The notes under the pieces are model-generated. The model saw only the letters and a list, made by a program, of their open reading frames with translations, searched no databases and had not been told where the DNA came from. A stretch of 34,822 nt of DNA from Stenotrophomonas maltophilia. GTDB lineage: Bacteria; Pseudomonadota; Gammaproteobacteria; Xanthomonadales; Xanthomonadaceae. This document shows, piece after piece, positions 16,706-25,900 of the stretch. The position numbers and the translations under genes are program-made. Location of the stretch: positions 377 through 35,198 of the forward strand of contig DJBL01000135.1 of assembly GCA_002435595.1 (NCBI GenBank), given 5' to 3'. Numbering within the stretch: position 1 is the stretch's first letter; every line of letters starts with the position of its first letter.

Positions 16706-17368
16706 TCAGTCGCGCTTGCCACGGCGCGGCACATGCGCCAGCGCCTGCTCGTAGGCGGCCTGCAGGTCCTCCGGCGCACCCACGTCGATGCCCATCTCGC
16801 GCACGCGGCCGTCCTTCAGGCTGTACACCCAGCCGTGCACCATCAGCTTCTGGCCGCGCGCCCAGGCGTCCTGCACGATCGTCGACCGGCACGCATTGAC
16901 CACCTGCTCGATCACGTTCAACTCGCACAACCGGGCGTGCTTCAGCTCCGGATCGTCGATCGCATCCATGATCGCGGCATGCTTCTGCGCCACATCGCCC
17001 ACGTGCCGCAGCCAGTTGTCGGCCAGGCCCACGCGCGTGTTGTTCAGGCTGGCGTGCACGCCACCGCAGCCGTAGTGGCCCACGATCAGGATGTGCTTCA
17101 CCTTCAGCTGGTCCACCGCGTACTGGATCACGCTCAGGCAGTTGAGGTCGGTGTGCACCACCACGTTGGCCACGTTGCGATGCACGAACACCTCGCCCGG
17201 TGCCATGCCGATGATCTGGTTGGCTGGCACGCGCGAATCGGAGCAGCCGATCCACAGGTATTCCGGATGCTGCTGCTTGGCCAGCTGGTGGAAGAAGTCC
17301 GGGTCTTCCTTCTCGATCCGGTCCGCCCAGTCGCGGTTGTTCTGCAGCAGCTTGTGGATGTCTTTCAT
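16706..17368 (-). CDS. can: Beta-class carbonic anhydrase
   Basis: Interconverts CO2 and bicarbonate in the cytoplasm. The zinc ligands sit exactly as in the Escherichia coli Can enzyme: Cys42 with the Asp44-Arg46 dyad in GCSDSRVPANQI, and His98 and Cys101 in GHYGCGGV. 220 residues, identical in length to that family member. The ATG at 17368 (MKDIHKLLQNN) is preferred to an in-frame codon 33 bases upstream because it fits the conserved N-terminus. nbaC follows after 27 bases, so the two are probably transcribed together. A metabolic reason for that pairing is not obvious. Confidence 0.95.
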   Translation of the reverse strand: MKDIHKLLQNNRDWADRIEKEDPDFFHQLAKQQHPEYLWIGCSDSRVPANQIIGMAPGEVFVHRNVANVVVHTDLNCLSVIQYAVDQLKVKHILIVGHYGCGGVHASLNNTRVGLADNWLRHVGDVAQKHAAIMDAIDDPELKHARLCELNVIEQVVNACRSTIVQDAWARGQKLMVHGWVYSLKDGRVREMGIDVGAPEDLQAAYEQALAHVPRRGKRD

Positions 17369-17443
17369 GGTCGGGGTGTCCGTGACGTCGGGTGGGGGCA
17401 AGGCGCGACCGGTGGGTCGCGTCGTCGCGGGAATCGGGGTGGG

Positions 17444-18082
17444 TCAGGCGGTGCCGGTGTCGTCCTCGCGGCGCCAGCGCATCCACTTCGCCAGTTCCTG
17501 CGAGGGCGCCGAGGGTAGCGCCGACAGCGCCTGGATCACGCTGTGCTGATTGGCCTCGGGGTGGTTCTGGCTCAGCTTGAGCTTGATCTGGACCTGGGTG
17601 GGACGGAAGCGGAAGCCGACGATGCCGGCCAGCATGCGGCGTTGCCGGGGCTCGATCGGCAGCAGGTCCCAGTCACCGCCCACCGAGGCCTCGTAATGCG
17701 CGCTGAGGCGGTCGAGCATCGCGATCAGCTCGTCCTCGTCGGTGACCGGCTCCAGGGGGCCGCGCAGTTCGGCCGCAGCATAGTTCCAGGTCGGTACGCG
17801 TGCCTGCGCCAGCTTGTCCGGGTACCAGCCCGGCGACACGTAGGCATGCGGGCCATCCACCAGCACCAGGGCCGGGCCGGCGTGGCCAGCCTGCGGGTTC
17901 GGCCTGGCCCAATGGCCTTCAATGAGGATGCCGCCGGCATCGCGGTGGTATACCACCGGCAGCCGGGTTGCCTGCGGGAAGCCGTCGGCACCGGGGGTCA
18001 CCAGGGTGATGAAGGCATCGCGTGCCAGCAGCCGGTCCAGCCAGGTCAGGTCGGTCTCAGCGAAGGCGGCAGGGATGAACAT
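17444..18082 (-). CDS. PaiB-like FMN-binding protein
   Basis: A 212-residue member of the PaiB / FMN-binding split-barrel family, some of which act as negative transcriptional regulators in Bacillus. Recognisable parts are MFIPAAFAETD at the start, FITLVTPGADGFPQATRLPVVYH, the GHWARPNPQ block and the signature SPGWYPDKLAQARVPTWNYAAAE. IVGFRFRPTQVQIKLKLSQNH completes the family pattern. No DNA-binding motif is seen, so an enzymatic flavin role is as likely as a regulatory one. It begins 6 bases after the small gene upstream and so sits in the asnS transcript. Confidence 0.88.
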   Translation of the reverse strand: MFIPAAFAETDLTWLDRLLARDAFITLVTPGADGFPQATRLPVVYHRDAGGILIEGHWARPNPQAGHAGPALVLVDGPHAYVSPGWYPDKLAQARVPTWNYAAAELRGPLEPVTDEDELIAMLDRLSAHYEASVGGDWDLLPIEPRQRRMLAGIVGFRFRPTQVQIKLKLSQNHPEANQHSVIQALSALPSAPSQELAKWMRWRREDDTGTA

Positions 18083-18088
18083 GGTTGC

Positions 18089-18403
18089 TCAGGCGCGCGC
18101 GCCCAGGCTCTGCACCATGCGCCCGTGCAGCTCGGCGTCGCTGGCTGCCTGCGGCGGCTGCACTTCATGCAGCGAGAAGCCGCGGATCAGCGCGTCTTCC
18201 TCATCCAGACCGTCATAGGCCACGAATTCGGCGTCGAACAGCTGCGAACGGGCGGTGTCTTCGCTGTCGTAGCTGAGCGTGTTGCCGTCGCTGTCCAGCA
18301 CCTCGGCGGTGCCGGCCGGGCGCACCCGCAGGCGGGCCCAGATCAGCGTGTTGCCCAGGCTGGCCAGGAACCACTCGTCGCGGTGGGGGGTGTTCTCGTT
18401 CAT
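18089..18403 (-). CDS. Conserved-looking small hypothetical protein
   Basis: I do not recognise this 104-residue protein. It starts MNENTPHRDEWFLASLGNT and is acidic, with a cluster of Asp and Glu in the middle (SYDSEDTARSQLFDAEF and DGLDEEDALIRGFSLHE). It has no signal peptide or membrane segment and looks like a small soluble cytoplasmic protein. Its ATG overlaps the stop of the upstream membrane protein gene (ATGA), and the PaiB-like gene starts 6 bases after its stop. This coupling and clean codon use argue that it is real. Confidence 0.7.
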   Translation of the reverse strand: MNENTPHRDEWFLASLGNTLIWARLRVRPAGTAEVLDSDGNTLSYDSEDTARSQLFDAEFVAYDGLDEEDALIRGFSLHEVQPPQAASDAELHGRMVQSLGARA

Positions 18404-18705
18404 ATCAGTACCATCGAAAGCAGCCAGAGCAGGGCGGCCATGCCCAGTCCGGCCAGCAGGGTGAGCAGCGATACCCAGGCCGGCGTGGCCAGCCCGGACA
18501 GCGCCCGGTCGGGGGTCTGGCGGTAATCGCGGCCCAGCAGCCAGCGCAGCGCGTCCGGGCGCAGGAAGGCCGCGTTGCCGAAGCGCTCGGCCAGCGTCGG
18601 GTGGCGGTCGCGGATGTGGATCAGGGTCAGCGGCCAGAAGATCACGAAGGCACTGAACCCGGCGATCGCCACGCCGACGAAACACAGCGCGAAGAACAGG
18701 GTCAT
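18400..18705 (-). CDS. Small two-helix membrane protein of unknown function
   Basis: 101 residues with two clear hydrophobic segments: residues 2-28 (ending in FVIFWPLTL) and about 79-101 (WVSLLTLLAGLGMAALLWLL). Between them lies a charged loop of about 50 residues (IHIRDRHPTLAERFGNAAFLRPDALRWLLGRDY). The start ATG 18705 lies 25 bases after the asnS stop, and the stop overlaps the next gene. Family not recognised. It probably sits in the inner membrane. Confidence 0.72.
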   Translation of the reverse strand: MTLFFALCFVGVAIAGFSAFVIFWPLTLIHIRDRHPTLAERFGNAAFLRPDALRWLLGRDYRQTPDRALSGLATPAWVSLLTLLAGLGMAALLWLLSMVLI

Positions 18706-18730
18706 GGGCGGGGTGCCTCCGTGGTGGGGA

Positions 18731-20125
<1,395 letters not shown>

Positions 20126-20222
20126 GACTTGAATCCTCTGTTGATCGACTCGATCTCTGAACGAGGGAGTTTACCGGTTGCAGCGTTCTGCTTGCGAGGC
20201 ATTTCTTGCCTGCCGGGGCGCC

Positions 20223-20228
20223 TATAAT
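20223..20228 (+). promoter_or_regulatory. -10 box of the IscA-type gene
   Basis: A perfect TATAAT 27 bases upstream of the ATG at 20256. No strong -35 is seen at the usual distance (20199-20206 reads gcatttct). Confidence 0.6.
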
Positions 20229-20255
20229 GACCACGATCCGCTGGAGTTGCCTGTC

Positions 20256-20594
20256 ATGGCTGTAAGCCTTACCCCTGTTGCCTTTGCCCGCGTGCAGAAG
20301 TTCGTTGCCCAGACCCCGGGTGCGCTGGGGCTGCGTTTTGGCGTGACCCGCACCGGTTGCTCGGGCTGGGGCCACATCACCGACCTGGCCCGCGACCAGC
20401 GCCAGGGCGATACCGTGTTCGAGCAGGACGGGGTGCGCATCTATGTGGATGCCGACAGCCTGGCCCTGGTGGACGGCACGGAGATCGACTTCGGCAAGCA
20501 CGGCCTGAGCGAGACGTTCACGTTCAGGAACCCGAACGCCACGGCCGAATGTGGCTGCGGCGAGAGCTTCACCACCGAGGCCGACAAGGCCTGA
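20256..20594 (+). CDS. iscA: IscA/HesB-type iron-sulfur assembly protein
   Basis: An A-type carrier that receives and passes on Fe-S clusters. The three cysteines that define the family are present: Cys35 in TRTGCSGWGH, and Cys99 and Cys101 in AECGCGESF. The ending NPNATAECGCGESF is closer to IscA and SufA than to ErpA. 112 residues from the ATG at 20256, and the in-frame codons upstream would read through the promoter. It stands alone next to asnS, not in an isc or suf operon, so the symbol indicates type and not orthology. Confidence 0.88.
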   Translation: MAVSLTPVAFARVQKFVAQTPGALGLRFGVTRTGCSGWGHITDLARDQRQGDTVFEQDGVRIYVDADSLALVDGTEIDFGKHGLSETFTFRNPNATAECGCGESFTTEADKA

Positions 20595-20630
20595 TCCGGC
20601 CCGCCGCGGGGCGCCCAGCCCCGTGGTTGC

Positions 20631-20659
20631 TTGCCTGCCGGCGCGTGTGCTGCCATACT
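20631..20659 (+). promoter_or_regulatory. Promoter of the rpsF-rpsR-rplI operon
   Basis: -35 TTGCCT (20631-20636), a spacer of exactly 17 bases, and -10 CATACT (20654-20659). This is the best-spaced promoter in the window. Transcription would start near 20666, leaving a leader of about 96 bases. Confidence 0.65.
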
Positions 20660-20665
20660 TCGGGG

Positions 20666-20761
20666 CTTCCTGCCTGATTCCGGGCAGGACCCTTGCCCCA
20701 CCGCGTTCACCTGCGGGGGGCTGTCCGGCCCCAACGGGCCACATCCGAAAGGTATACACAC
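20666..20761 (+). promoter_or_regulatory. Structured 5' leader of rpsF, possible S6:S18 autoregulatory site
   Basis: Two stem-loops are visible: CCTGCC-N8-GGCAGG (20669-20688) and GGCCC-caac-GGGCC (20727-20740). The second is followed by ACATCCG and the Shine-Dalgarno AAAGG (20748-20752), 10 bases before the start. An S6:S18-binding leader motif with a CCG-containing loop is established for rpsF operons in many bacteria. Here a CCG lies on each side of the second stem. The match to that motif is my inference. Confidence 0.4.
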
Positions 20762-21199
20762 ATGAGTCGTCATTACGAAGTCGTGTTCCTGGTCCACCCG
20801 GACCAGAGCGAACAGGTCCCGGCCATGATCGAGCGCTACAAGGCGCTGGTCGAGAACGGCAACGGCACCATCCACCGTCTGGAAGACTGGGGCCGTCGTC
20901 AGCTGGCCTACCCGATCCAGAACCTGGTGAAGGCCCACTACGTCATGCTCAACATCGAGTGCGACCAGGCCGTGCTGAGCGAGCTGGTGGAAAGCTTCCG
21001 CTTCAACGATGCCGTGCTGCGCAACCTCGTCATCAAGCGTGACGAAGCCGACACCGAGCAGTCGCTGATCATGAAGAGCAAGGACGAGAAGGGCGACAAG
21101 CCCGAGCGTGGTGAGCGTCGTCGTCGTGATGACGAAGAAGGCGAAACCACCCCCGCCGCTGACAACGATGCCGGCGATGACGCCGCGTCGGCCGCCTAA
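20762..21199 (+). CDS. rpsF: 30S ribosomal protein S6
   Basis: Platform protein of the small subunit that binds 16S rRNA with S18. MSRHYEVVFLVHPDQSEQVPAM and the LEDWGRRQLAYPIQN block are diagnostic. 145 residues. After the globular domain there is a 40-residue low-complexity tail rich in Lys, Arg, Glu and Asp, ending DAASAA. S6 tails vary between species and some are targets for glutamylation. The start at 20762 has AAAGG 10 bases upstream. rpsR follows after 11 bases. Confidence 0.97.
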   Translation: MSRHYEVVFLVHPDQSEQVPAMIERYKALVENGNGTIHRLEDWGRRQLAYPIQNLVKAHYVMLNIECDQAVLSELVESFRFNDAVLRNLVIKRDEADTEQSLIMKSKDEKGDKPERGERRRRDDEEGETTPAADNDAGDDAASAA

Positions 21200-21210
21200 G
21201 GAGCACTGAC

Positions 21211-21441
21211 ATGTCCAAGTTCTTCCGTCGCCGCAAGTTCTGCAAGTTCACGGCCGAAGGTGTCAAGGAGATCGATTACAAGGATCTCAACACCCTGCGC
21301 CAGTACCTGACCGAGAACGGCAAGATCGTGCCGAGCCGCGTCACCGGTACCAAGTCGAAGTACCAGCGTCAGCTGGCAACGGCCGTCAAGCGCGCCCGTT
21401 TCCTGGCCCTGATTCCGTACACCGACAACCACGACGTCTGA
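21211..21441 (+). CDS. rpsR: 30S ribosomal protein S18
   Basis: Small basic protein that partners S6 on the platform of the 30S subunit. The 76 residues start MSKFFRRRKFCKFTAEGV and contain the conserved DYKDLNTLRQYLTENGKIVPSRVTG block and KRARFLALIPY. AAGGAG lies 8-13 bases before the ATG, in the gap of 11 bases after rpsF. The downstream rplI is 151 bases away with two stem-loops in between. Confidence 0.97.
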   Translation: MSKFFRRRKFCKFTAEGVKEIDYKDLNTLRQYLTENGKIVPSRVTGTKSKYQRQLATAVKRARFLALIPYTDNHDV

Positions 21442-21442
21442 T

Positions 21443-21471
21443 GAAAGCCGGCGGCTTCGGTCGCCGCTTTC
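21443..21471 (+). other. Hairpin with UUCG tetraloop in the rpsR-rplI gap
   Basis: Arms GAAAGCCGGCG and CGCCGCTTTC with one bulged C, closed by GCTTCGGT, which gives a C(UUCG)G tetraloop. No T-run follows, so it is not a terminator. It may stabilise or mark a processing site in the operon RNA. Confidence 0.6.
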
Positions 21472-21481
21472 GTGGACCTGG

Positions 21482-21508
21482 CCGCCCGCGCTGCAAGGCG
21501 TCGGGCGG
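21482..21508 (+). other. Second stem-loop in the rpsR-rplI gap
   Basis: CCGCCCG (21482-21488) pairs with CGGGCGG (21502-21508) over a 13-base loop. Three T follow after the second arm, too few for a strong terminator. It could give partial attenuation between rpsR and rplI. Confidence 0.45.
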
Positions 21509-21592
21509 TTTCACGGTCTACCGTTCGGATATTCGGACAGCCATCGCTGCGGGGCCATGCCTCGCTAACGAATACATATTTGGAGCTACACC

Positions 21593-22045
21593 ATGAAGCT
21601 GATTCTTCTTCAGAAGGTCACCAACCTCGGCGGTCTGGGCGATCTGGTCGACGTGAAGCCGGGCTACGGCCGCAACTTCCTCGTCCCGACCGGCAAGGCC
21701 GTTCCGGCCACCGCCACCAACGTGGCCGAGTTCGAAGCCAAGCGCGCCGACTACGAAGCCAAGGCTCAGTCGATCCACGCTGAAGCCGAAGCCCGCAAGG
21801 CGAAGCTGGAAGGCGCGAGCGTGACCATCGCTGCCAATGCGTCGACCGAAGGCAAGCTGTACGGTTCGGTTGGCCCGCGCGACATCGCCGAAGCCTTCAC
21901 CAAGGCCGGTCTGCCGATGGAAAAGAGCGAAGTGATCCTGGGCGAAGGCGCCTTCCGCAACGTGGGCGAGTACGAGGTGACTGTTCACCTGCACGCCGAC
22001 GTGGAAACCACCGTCAAGGTGGTTGTGGAAGCCGAAAAGGCCTGA
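21593..22045 (+). CDS. rplI: 50S ribosomal protein L9
   Basis: Binds domain V of 23S rRNA and extends from the large subunit through a long helix. MKLILLQKVTNLGGLGDLVDVKPGYGRNFLVP is the invariant N-terminal domain, followed by the helix (residues about 40-75) and a C-terminal domain ending VEAEKA. 150 residues, the normal length. GGAG lies 9 bases before the start. It is the last gene of the ribosomal operon, closed by the terminator at 22074. Confidence 0.97.
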   Translation: MKLILLQKVTNLGGLGDLVDVKPGYGRNFLVPTGKAVPATATNVAEFEAKRADYEAKAQSIHAEAEARKAKLEGASVTIAANASTEGKLYGSVGPRDIAEAFTKAGLPMEKSEVILGEGAFRNVGEYEVTVHLHADVETTVKVVVEAEKA

Positions 22046-22073
22046 TTCCGGCCGAAAGGCTGGCGTCACCAGA

Positions 22074-22101
22074 ACGGGTGCCCGCAAGGGTGCCCGTTTT
22101 T
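22074..22101 (+). terminator. Rho-independent terminator of the rpsF-rpsR-rplI operon
   Basis: ACGGGTGCCC, loop gcaa, GGGTGCCCGT. The stem pairs fully if two G-U wobbles are allowed, and it runs into five T. It lies 28 bases after the rplI stop. Confidence 0.88.
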
Positions 22102-22122
22102 GTGTTTGGGGTTTTGTTTTTT

Positions 22123-22154
22123 AAAGCTTAAAAGCTTAAAAGCTTAGAAGCTTG
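22123..22154. repeat. Tandem octamer repeat AAAGCTTA, four units
   Basis: Three exact copies of AAAGCTTA and a fourth variant GAAGCTTG. Each contains an AAGCTT palindrome. It is AT-rich in a GC-rich setting and sits directly after the operon terminator. Confidence 0.75.
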
Positions 22155-22200
22155 AAGCCAGATCAACGGCGGGTGCCGGCGCTTTGGTTCTTCCGGTGGG

Positions 22201-22307
22201 AGGGTGCCGGGTGGCCTTGGCCGGGACACGCCGTAAACCCGTCCTTGGGGGCTCGTGGGCGCCATCCATGGCGCCCAACGGTCCCGCCCAAGGCCACCCG
22301 ACACCCT
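22201..22307 (+). repeat. Long hairpin element, copy A
   Basis: The outer arms 22201-22227 and 22281-22307 are complementary in 25 of 27 positions (arm core GGGTGGCCTTGG). The internal segment holds CACGCCGTAAA, GGCTCGTG and the palindrome GGGCGCCAT-cc-ATGGCGCCC (22257-22276). The internal segment recurs in opposite orientation at 22571-22669. No coding sequence. The flank 22155-22200 shows nothing clear. Confidence 0.8.
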
Positions 22308-22332
22308 CTGCCAGGATGTCCGATGCGGGCGG

Positions 22333-22355
22333 GTAGAGCCACGCCATGCGTGGCT
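22333..22355 (+). repeat. SMAG-type GTAG stem-loop, type AGCCACGC
   Basis: GTAG followed by AGCCACGC, loop cat, GCGTGGCT. The architecture is the same as the units near kynU but the stem sequence is different. Confidence 0.85.
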
Positions 22356-22398
22356 GGGGCGAGAAGCGGTCGATAGGGTTGCGTGATGGGTGAGGCGG

Positions 22399-22421
22399 GT
22401 AGAGCCACGCCATGCGTGGCT
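22399..22421 (+). repeat. SMAG-type GTAG stem-loop, type AGCCACGC
   Basis: Identical in head and stem to the unit at 22333. It forms an inverted dimer with the unit at 22444, 22 bases away. Confidence 0.85.
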
Positions 22422-22443
22422 TCTCTCATTCGCGTACCTCGAT

Positions 22444-22466
22444 AGCCACGCATGGCGTGGCTCTAC
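22444..22466 (-). repeat. SMAG-type GTAG stem-loop, inverted partner
   Basis: On the minus strand it reads GTAG, AGCCACGC, loop cat, GCGTGGCT. The pair 22399-22466 can also fold into one long cruciform. 22467-22570 after it holds nothing I can name. Confidence 0.85.
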
Positions 22467-22570
22467 CCCCCCAATTCCCCTTTACTTCGACGCTCCAGGT
22501 CACGTCGCACCGCAACGTGCGAAACGCCGGCTTCGGCCTTTTCCTTGCGCACCGACTCACTATCGACGGT

Positions 22571-22669
22571 CGGGGTGGGTGGGGTCGCGGGACCGTTGGG
22601 CGCCATGGATGGCGCTCACGAGCCTCCAAGGATGGATTTACGGCGTGTCCCGCGACCCCGCCCACCCCG
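22571..22669 (-). repeat. Long hairpin element, copy B
   Basis: The outer arms 22571-22593 and 22647-22669 are complementary in all but one position (arm core GGGGTCGCGGGAC). The internal segment is the reverse complement of copy A with about six changes. The arms share little sequence with those of copy A beyond CGGGAC, yet each copy pairs with itself. Confidence 0.8.
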
Positions 22670-22701
22670 GCCGCCCAGACGTAGCCGGCACGCAAAGGCT
22701 T

Positions 22702-22725
22702 TGGCTCCAGCTCTGGCTCCAGCTC
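22702..22725. repeat. Two tandem 12-base units TGGCTCCAGCTC
   Basis: Two exact copies followed by a decayed third. A minor simple repeat between hairpin element B and the smc promoter region. Confidence 0.6.
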
Positions 22726-22804
22726 CGGCCCCGGCTCCTGCCCTTCGCCTCTAACCAAACACAACCCCAACCCACCCCCACCGCCCGTCGAACAGCCGCC
22801 CCGT

Positions 22805-22810
22805 TATACT
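22805..22810 (+). promoter_or_regulatory. Likely -10 box of smc
   Basis: TATACT, 127 bases upstream of the smc ATG and downstream of all repeats. No -35 consensus is visible. The long leader up to 22937 contains no obvious gene. Confidence 0.4.
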
Positions 22811-22937
22811 CAGGCTATCGCGTCGCCCTTGGGGCCATTGAAACCCAGCAACATCAATGGCTTGAAGGTAGGAATCGCCCCGACATCCACCCTGGCGGGG
22901 GCCGCTTCAGGCCCTTGCCCCGGAAACCAACCCCGCC

Positions 22938-25900
22938 ATGCGTCTGTCCACGATCAAGCTGTCCGGCTTCAAGTCCTTCGTCGATCCGACCACGCTGCAC
23001 CTGCCGACCAACATGACCGGCGTGGTGGGGCCCAATGGCTGTGGCAAGTCCAACATCATCGATGCCGTGCGCTGGGTCATGGGCGAAAGCTCGGCCAGCC
23101 GCCTGCGTGGCGACTCGCTCACCGACGTCATTTTCTCCGGCTCCTCCGCGCGCAAGCCCGTGTCCCAGGCCACCGTCGAACTCATTTTCGACAATACCGA
23201 CCACACCATTTCCGGCGAGTACGCCTCGTTCAATGAAATCTCGGTCAAGCGCCAGGTCAGCCGCGACGGCAGCAGCAATTATTATCTCAACGGCACCAAG
23301 TGCCGCCGCCGCGACATTACCGACCTGTTCCTCGGGACCGGCCTGGGCCCGCGCAGCTACTCCATCATCGAACAGGGCATGATCAGCCAGATCATCGAAG
23401 CCCGCCCCGAAGACCTCCGCGTGTACCTGGAAGAAGCTGCCGGCATCTCCAAGTACAAGGAGCGGCGCAAGGAAACCGAAACCCGCATCCGGCACACCCG
23501 CGAAAACCTCGACCGCCTCGGCGACCTGCGCGAGGAAATCGGCAAGCAGCTCGAACACCTCAAGCGCCAGGCGCGCCAGGCCGAGCAGTACCAGGCGTTG
23601 CAGGAAGAGCGTCGGGTCAAGGATGCCGAGTGGAAGGCGCTGGAGTATCGCGGCCTGGACGGTCGCCTCAATGGCCTGCGCGAGGCGCTGTCGCAGGAAG
23701 AAACCCGCCTGCAGCAGTTCATCGCCGAACAGCGTGACGCCGAGGCCCGTATCGAAACCAGCCGCGTGCGCCGCGAAGAAGCCGCCGATGCGCTCAGCAC
23801 CGCGCAGGCCGAGGTCTACCAGGTCGGCAGCACCCTGGCCCGGCTGGAACAGCAGATCCAGCACCAGCACGAAATGGCGCAGCGCCTGAACAAGGCGCGC
23901 GATGAGGCCCAGCAGGCCCTGGCCGAACTGGGCCAGCACATCAGTGGCGACGAAGCCAAGCTGATGGTGCTGCGCGAGGCGGTGGACCAGGCCGAGCCGC
24001 GGCTGGAGCAGCTGCAGGAGGAAAACGAAATCAAGCAGGAAGCCCTGCGCGACGCCGAGGCCCGTCTGGCCGACTGGCAGCAGCGCTGGGAAGCCCACAC
24101 CCGCAGCACCTCCGAAGCCTCGCGTGCCGGTGAAGTCGAGCGTACCCGCGTGGACTACCTCGATCGCCAGGTGCTGGAGGCCGACCGTCGCCGCGAAGCC
24201 CTCAGCGCCGAGCGCACCGGGCTGGACCTGGACGCGCTGGCCGAGGTGTTCGAGGAACTGCACCTGCAGCACCAGACCCAGAAGGAGTCGCTGGATGGAC
24301 TCAATGAGCAGGTCGAGGAACGCAAGCAGGCCGTAGCCGCGTTGCAGGATCGCCAGCGCAGCGGGCAGACCGAGCTGGCCGAGATCCGCAAGCAGGCCCA
24401 GGCCGCGCGTGGCCGGCTGTCCTCGCTGGAAACCCTGCAGCAGGCTGCACTGGGCCAGGAGCAGGGTGCGGCGGTGGCGTGGCTGAAGGCCCGCGGGCTG
24501 GATTCGGGCGCGCGCGTGGGCGAACGCCTCAGCGTCGAAAGCGGCTGGGAAAATGCCGTGGAAAGCGCGCTCGGTCAGTTGATCGAAGGCGTGCTGGTGG
24601 CCGCTCCGGAGCAGCTGGTTGGCGAACTGGCCGAGCTGGGCGATGGCCGTATCGCGCTGGTGTCCGACAGCCAGGAGGCGCTGAACGTGGCGCCGACCTC
24701 ACTGGCCGCCAAGGTCCAGGGCCCCACCGCGATCCGCCGCCTGCTGGCACGCCTGCATGCGGCCGAAGACCTTGATGCCGCGCGTGCACTGCAGGCCACG
24801 CTGGCCGACGGCGATTCGGTCATCACCCGCGGTGGCGAACGCCTTGGCGATGGCTGGGTGCGGGTGTCGCGGTCGGGGGCGGCCAAGCAGGGCGCGCTGC
24901 TGCGCGAACGCGAGATCGTCACCCTGCGCAGCCAGATCGACACGCTGCAGGAGCGCGAAGCCGCGCTGGAGCAGCAGTTGTCCGGCTTCCGCGAGCAGTT
25001 GCTGGCCGGCGAGCAGCAGCGCGAAGAAGCGCAGCGCCAGCTTTACCAGGCCCATCGCAGCGTCTCCGAGCTGGGCGGCCAGCTGCAGAGCCAGCAGGGC
25101 AAGGTCGAGGCGGCGCGGACCCGCATCGACCGCATCGAAGGCGAACTGGTGCAGTTGCTGGAAACCCTGGACAGCGGTCGCGAACAGGTGCGCGAAGCGC
25201 GTGCCCGGCTCGATGACGCGGTCACCAGCATGGGCGACCTGGAAGCGGTGCGCGCCGCGCTGGAAGGCGAGCGCCGCCAGCTCACCGATGCACGCGACCA
25301 GGCCCGCGACCATGCCCGCAACGTGCGTGAAAGCGCGCATGCGCTGGCCCTCACCCTGGAGTCGCAACGCACCCAGATCGCCTCGTTGAGCCAGGCCCTG
25401 GAGCGCATGAGCAGCCAGCGTGGGCAGTTGGATACCCGCCTGGGCGAGCTGCACGCGCAGCTGGACCAGGGCGACACGCCGGTGCAGAACCTGCAGGCCG
25501 AACACCAGAACGCGCTCGGCGAGCGCGTGCGTGCCGACCGCGTGCTGGGCGAAGCCCGTACGCTGCTGGAAGGCATCGATGCCGAGCTGCGCAATTTCGA
25601 ACAGACCCGGCACAAGCGCGACGAACAGGCGCTGGCCCAGCGCGAACGGATCTCCCAGCGCAAGCTCGACCAGCAGGCGCTGGTGCTGAGCGCCGAACAG
25701 CTGTCGGCCTCGGTGGAAAAGGCGGGTTTCGTGCTGCAGGAGGTGATCAACACGCTGCCCGAAGACGCCCGCACCTCGGACTGGGAGCAGACCGTGCACC
25801 AGATCGATGGCCGCATGCGTCGGCTGGAGCCGGTCAACCTGGCCGCCATCCAGGAATACGGCGAGGCCTCGCAGCGCTCGGAATACCTGGATGCGCAGAA

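Noticed and set aside
22390..23016. 208-codon plus-strand open frame through the repeat field
   Set aside because: It translates SMAG and hairpin repeats and then overlaps the smc start in another frame. No coding character.
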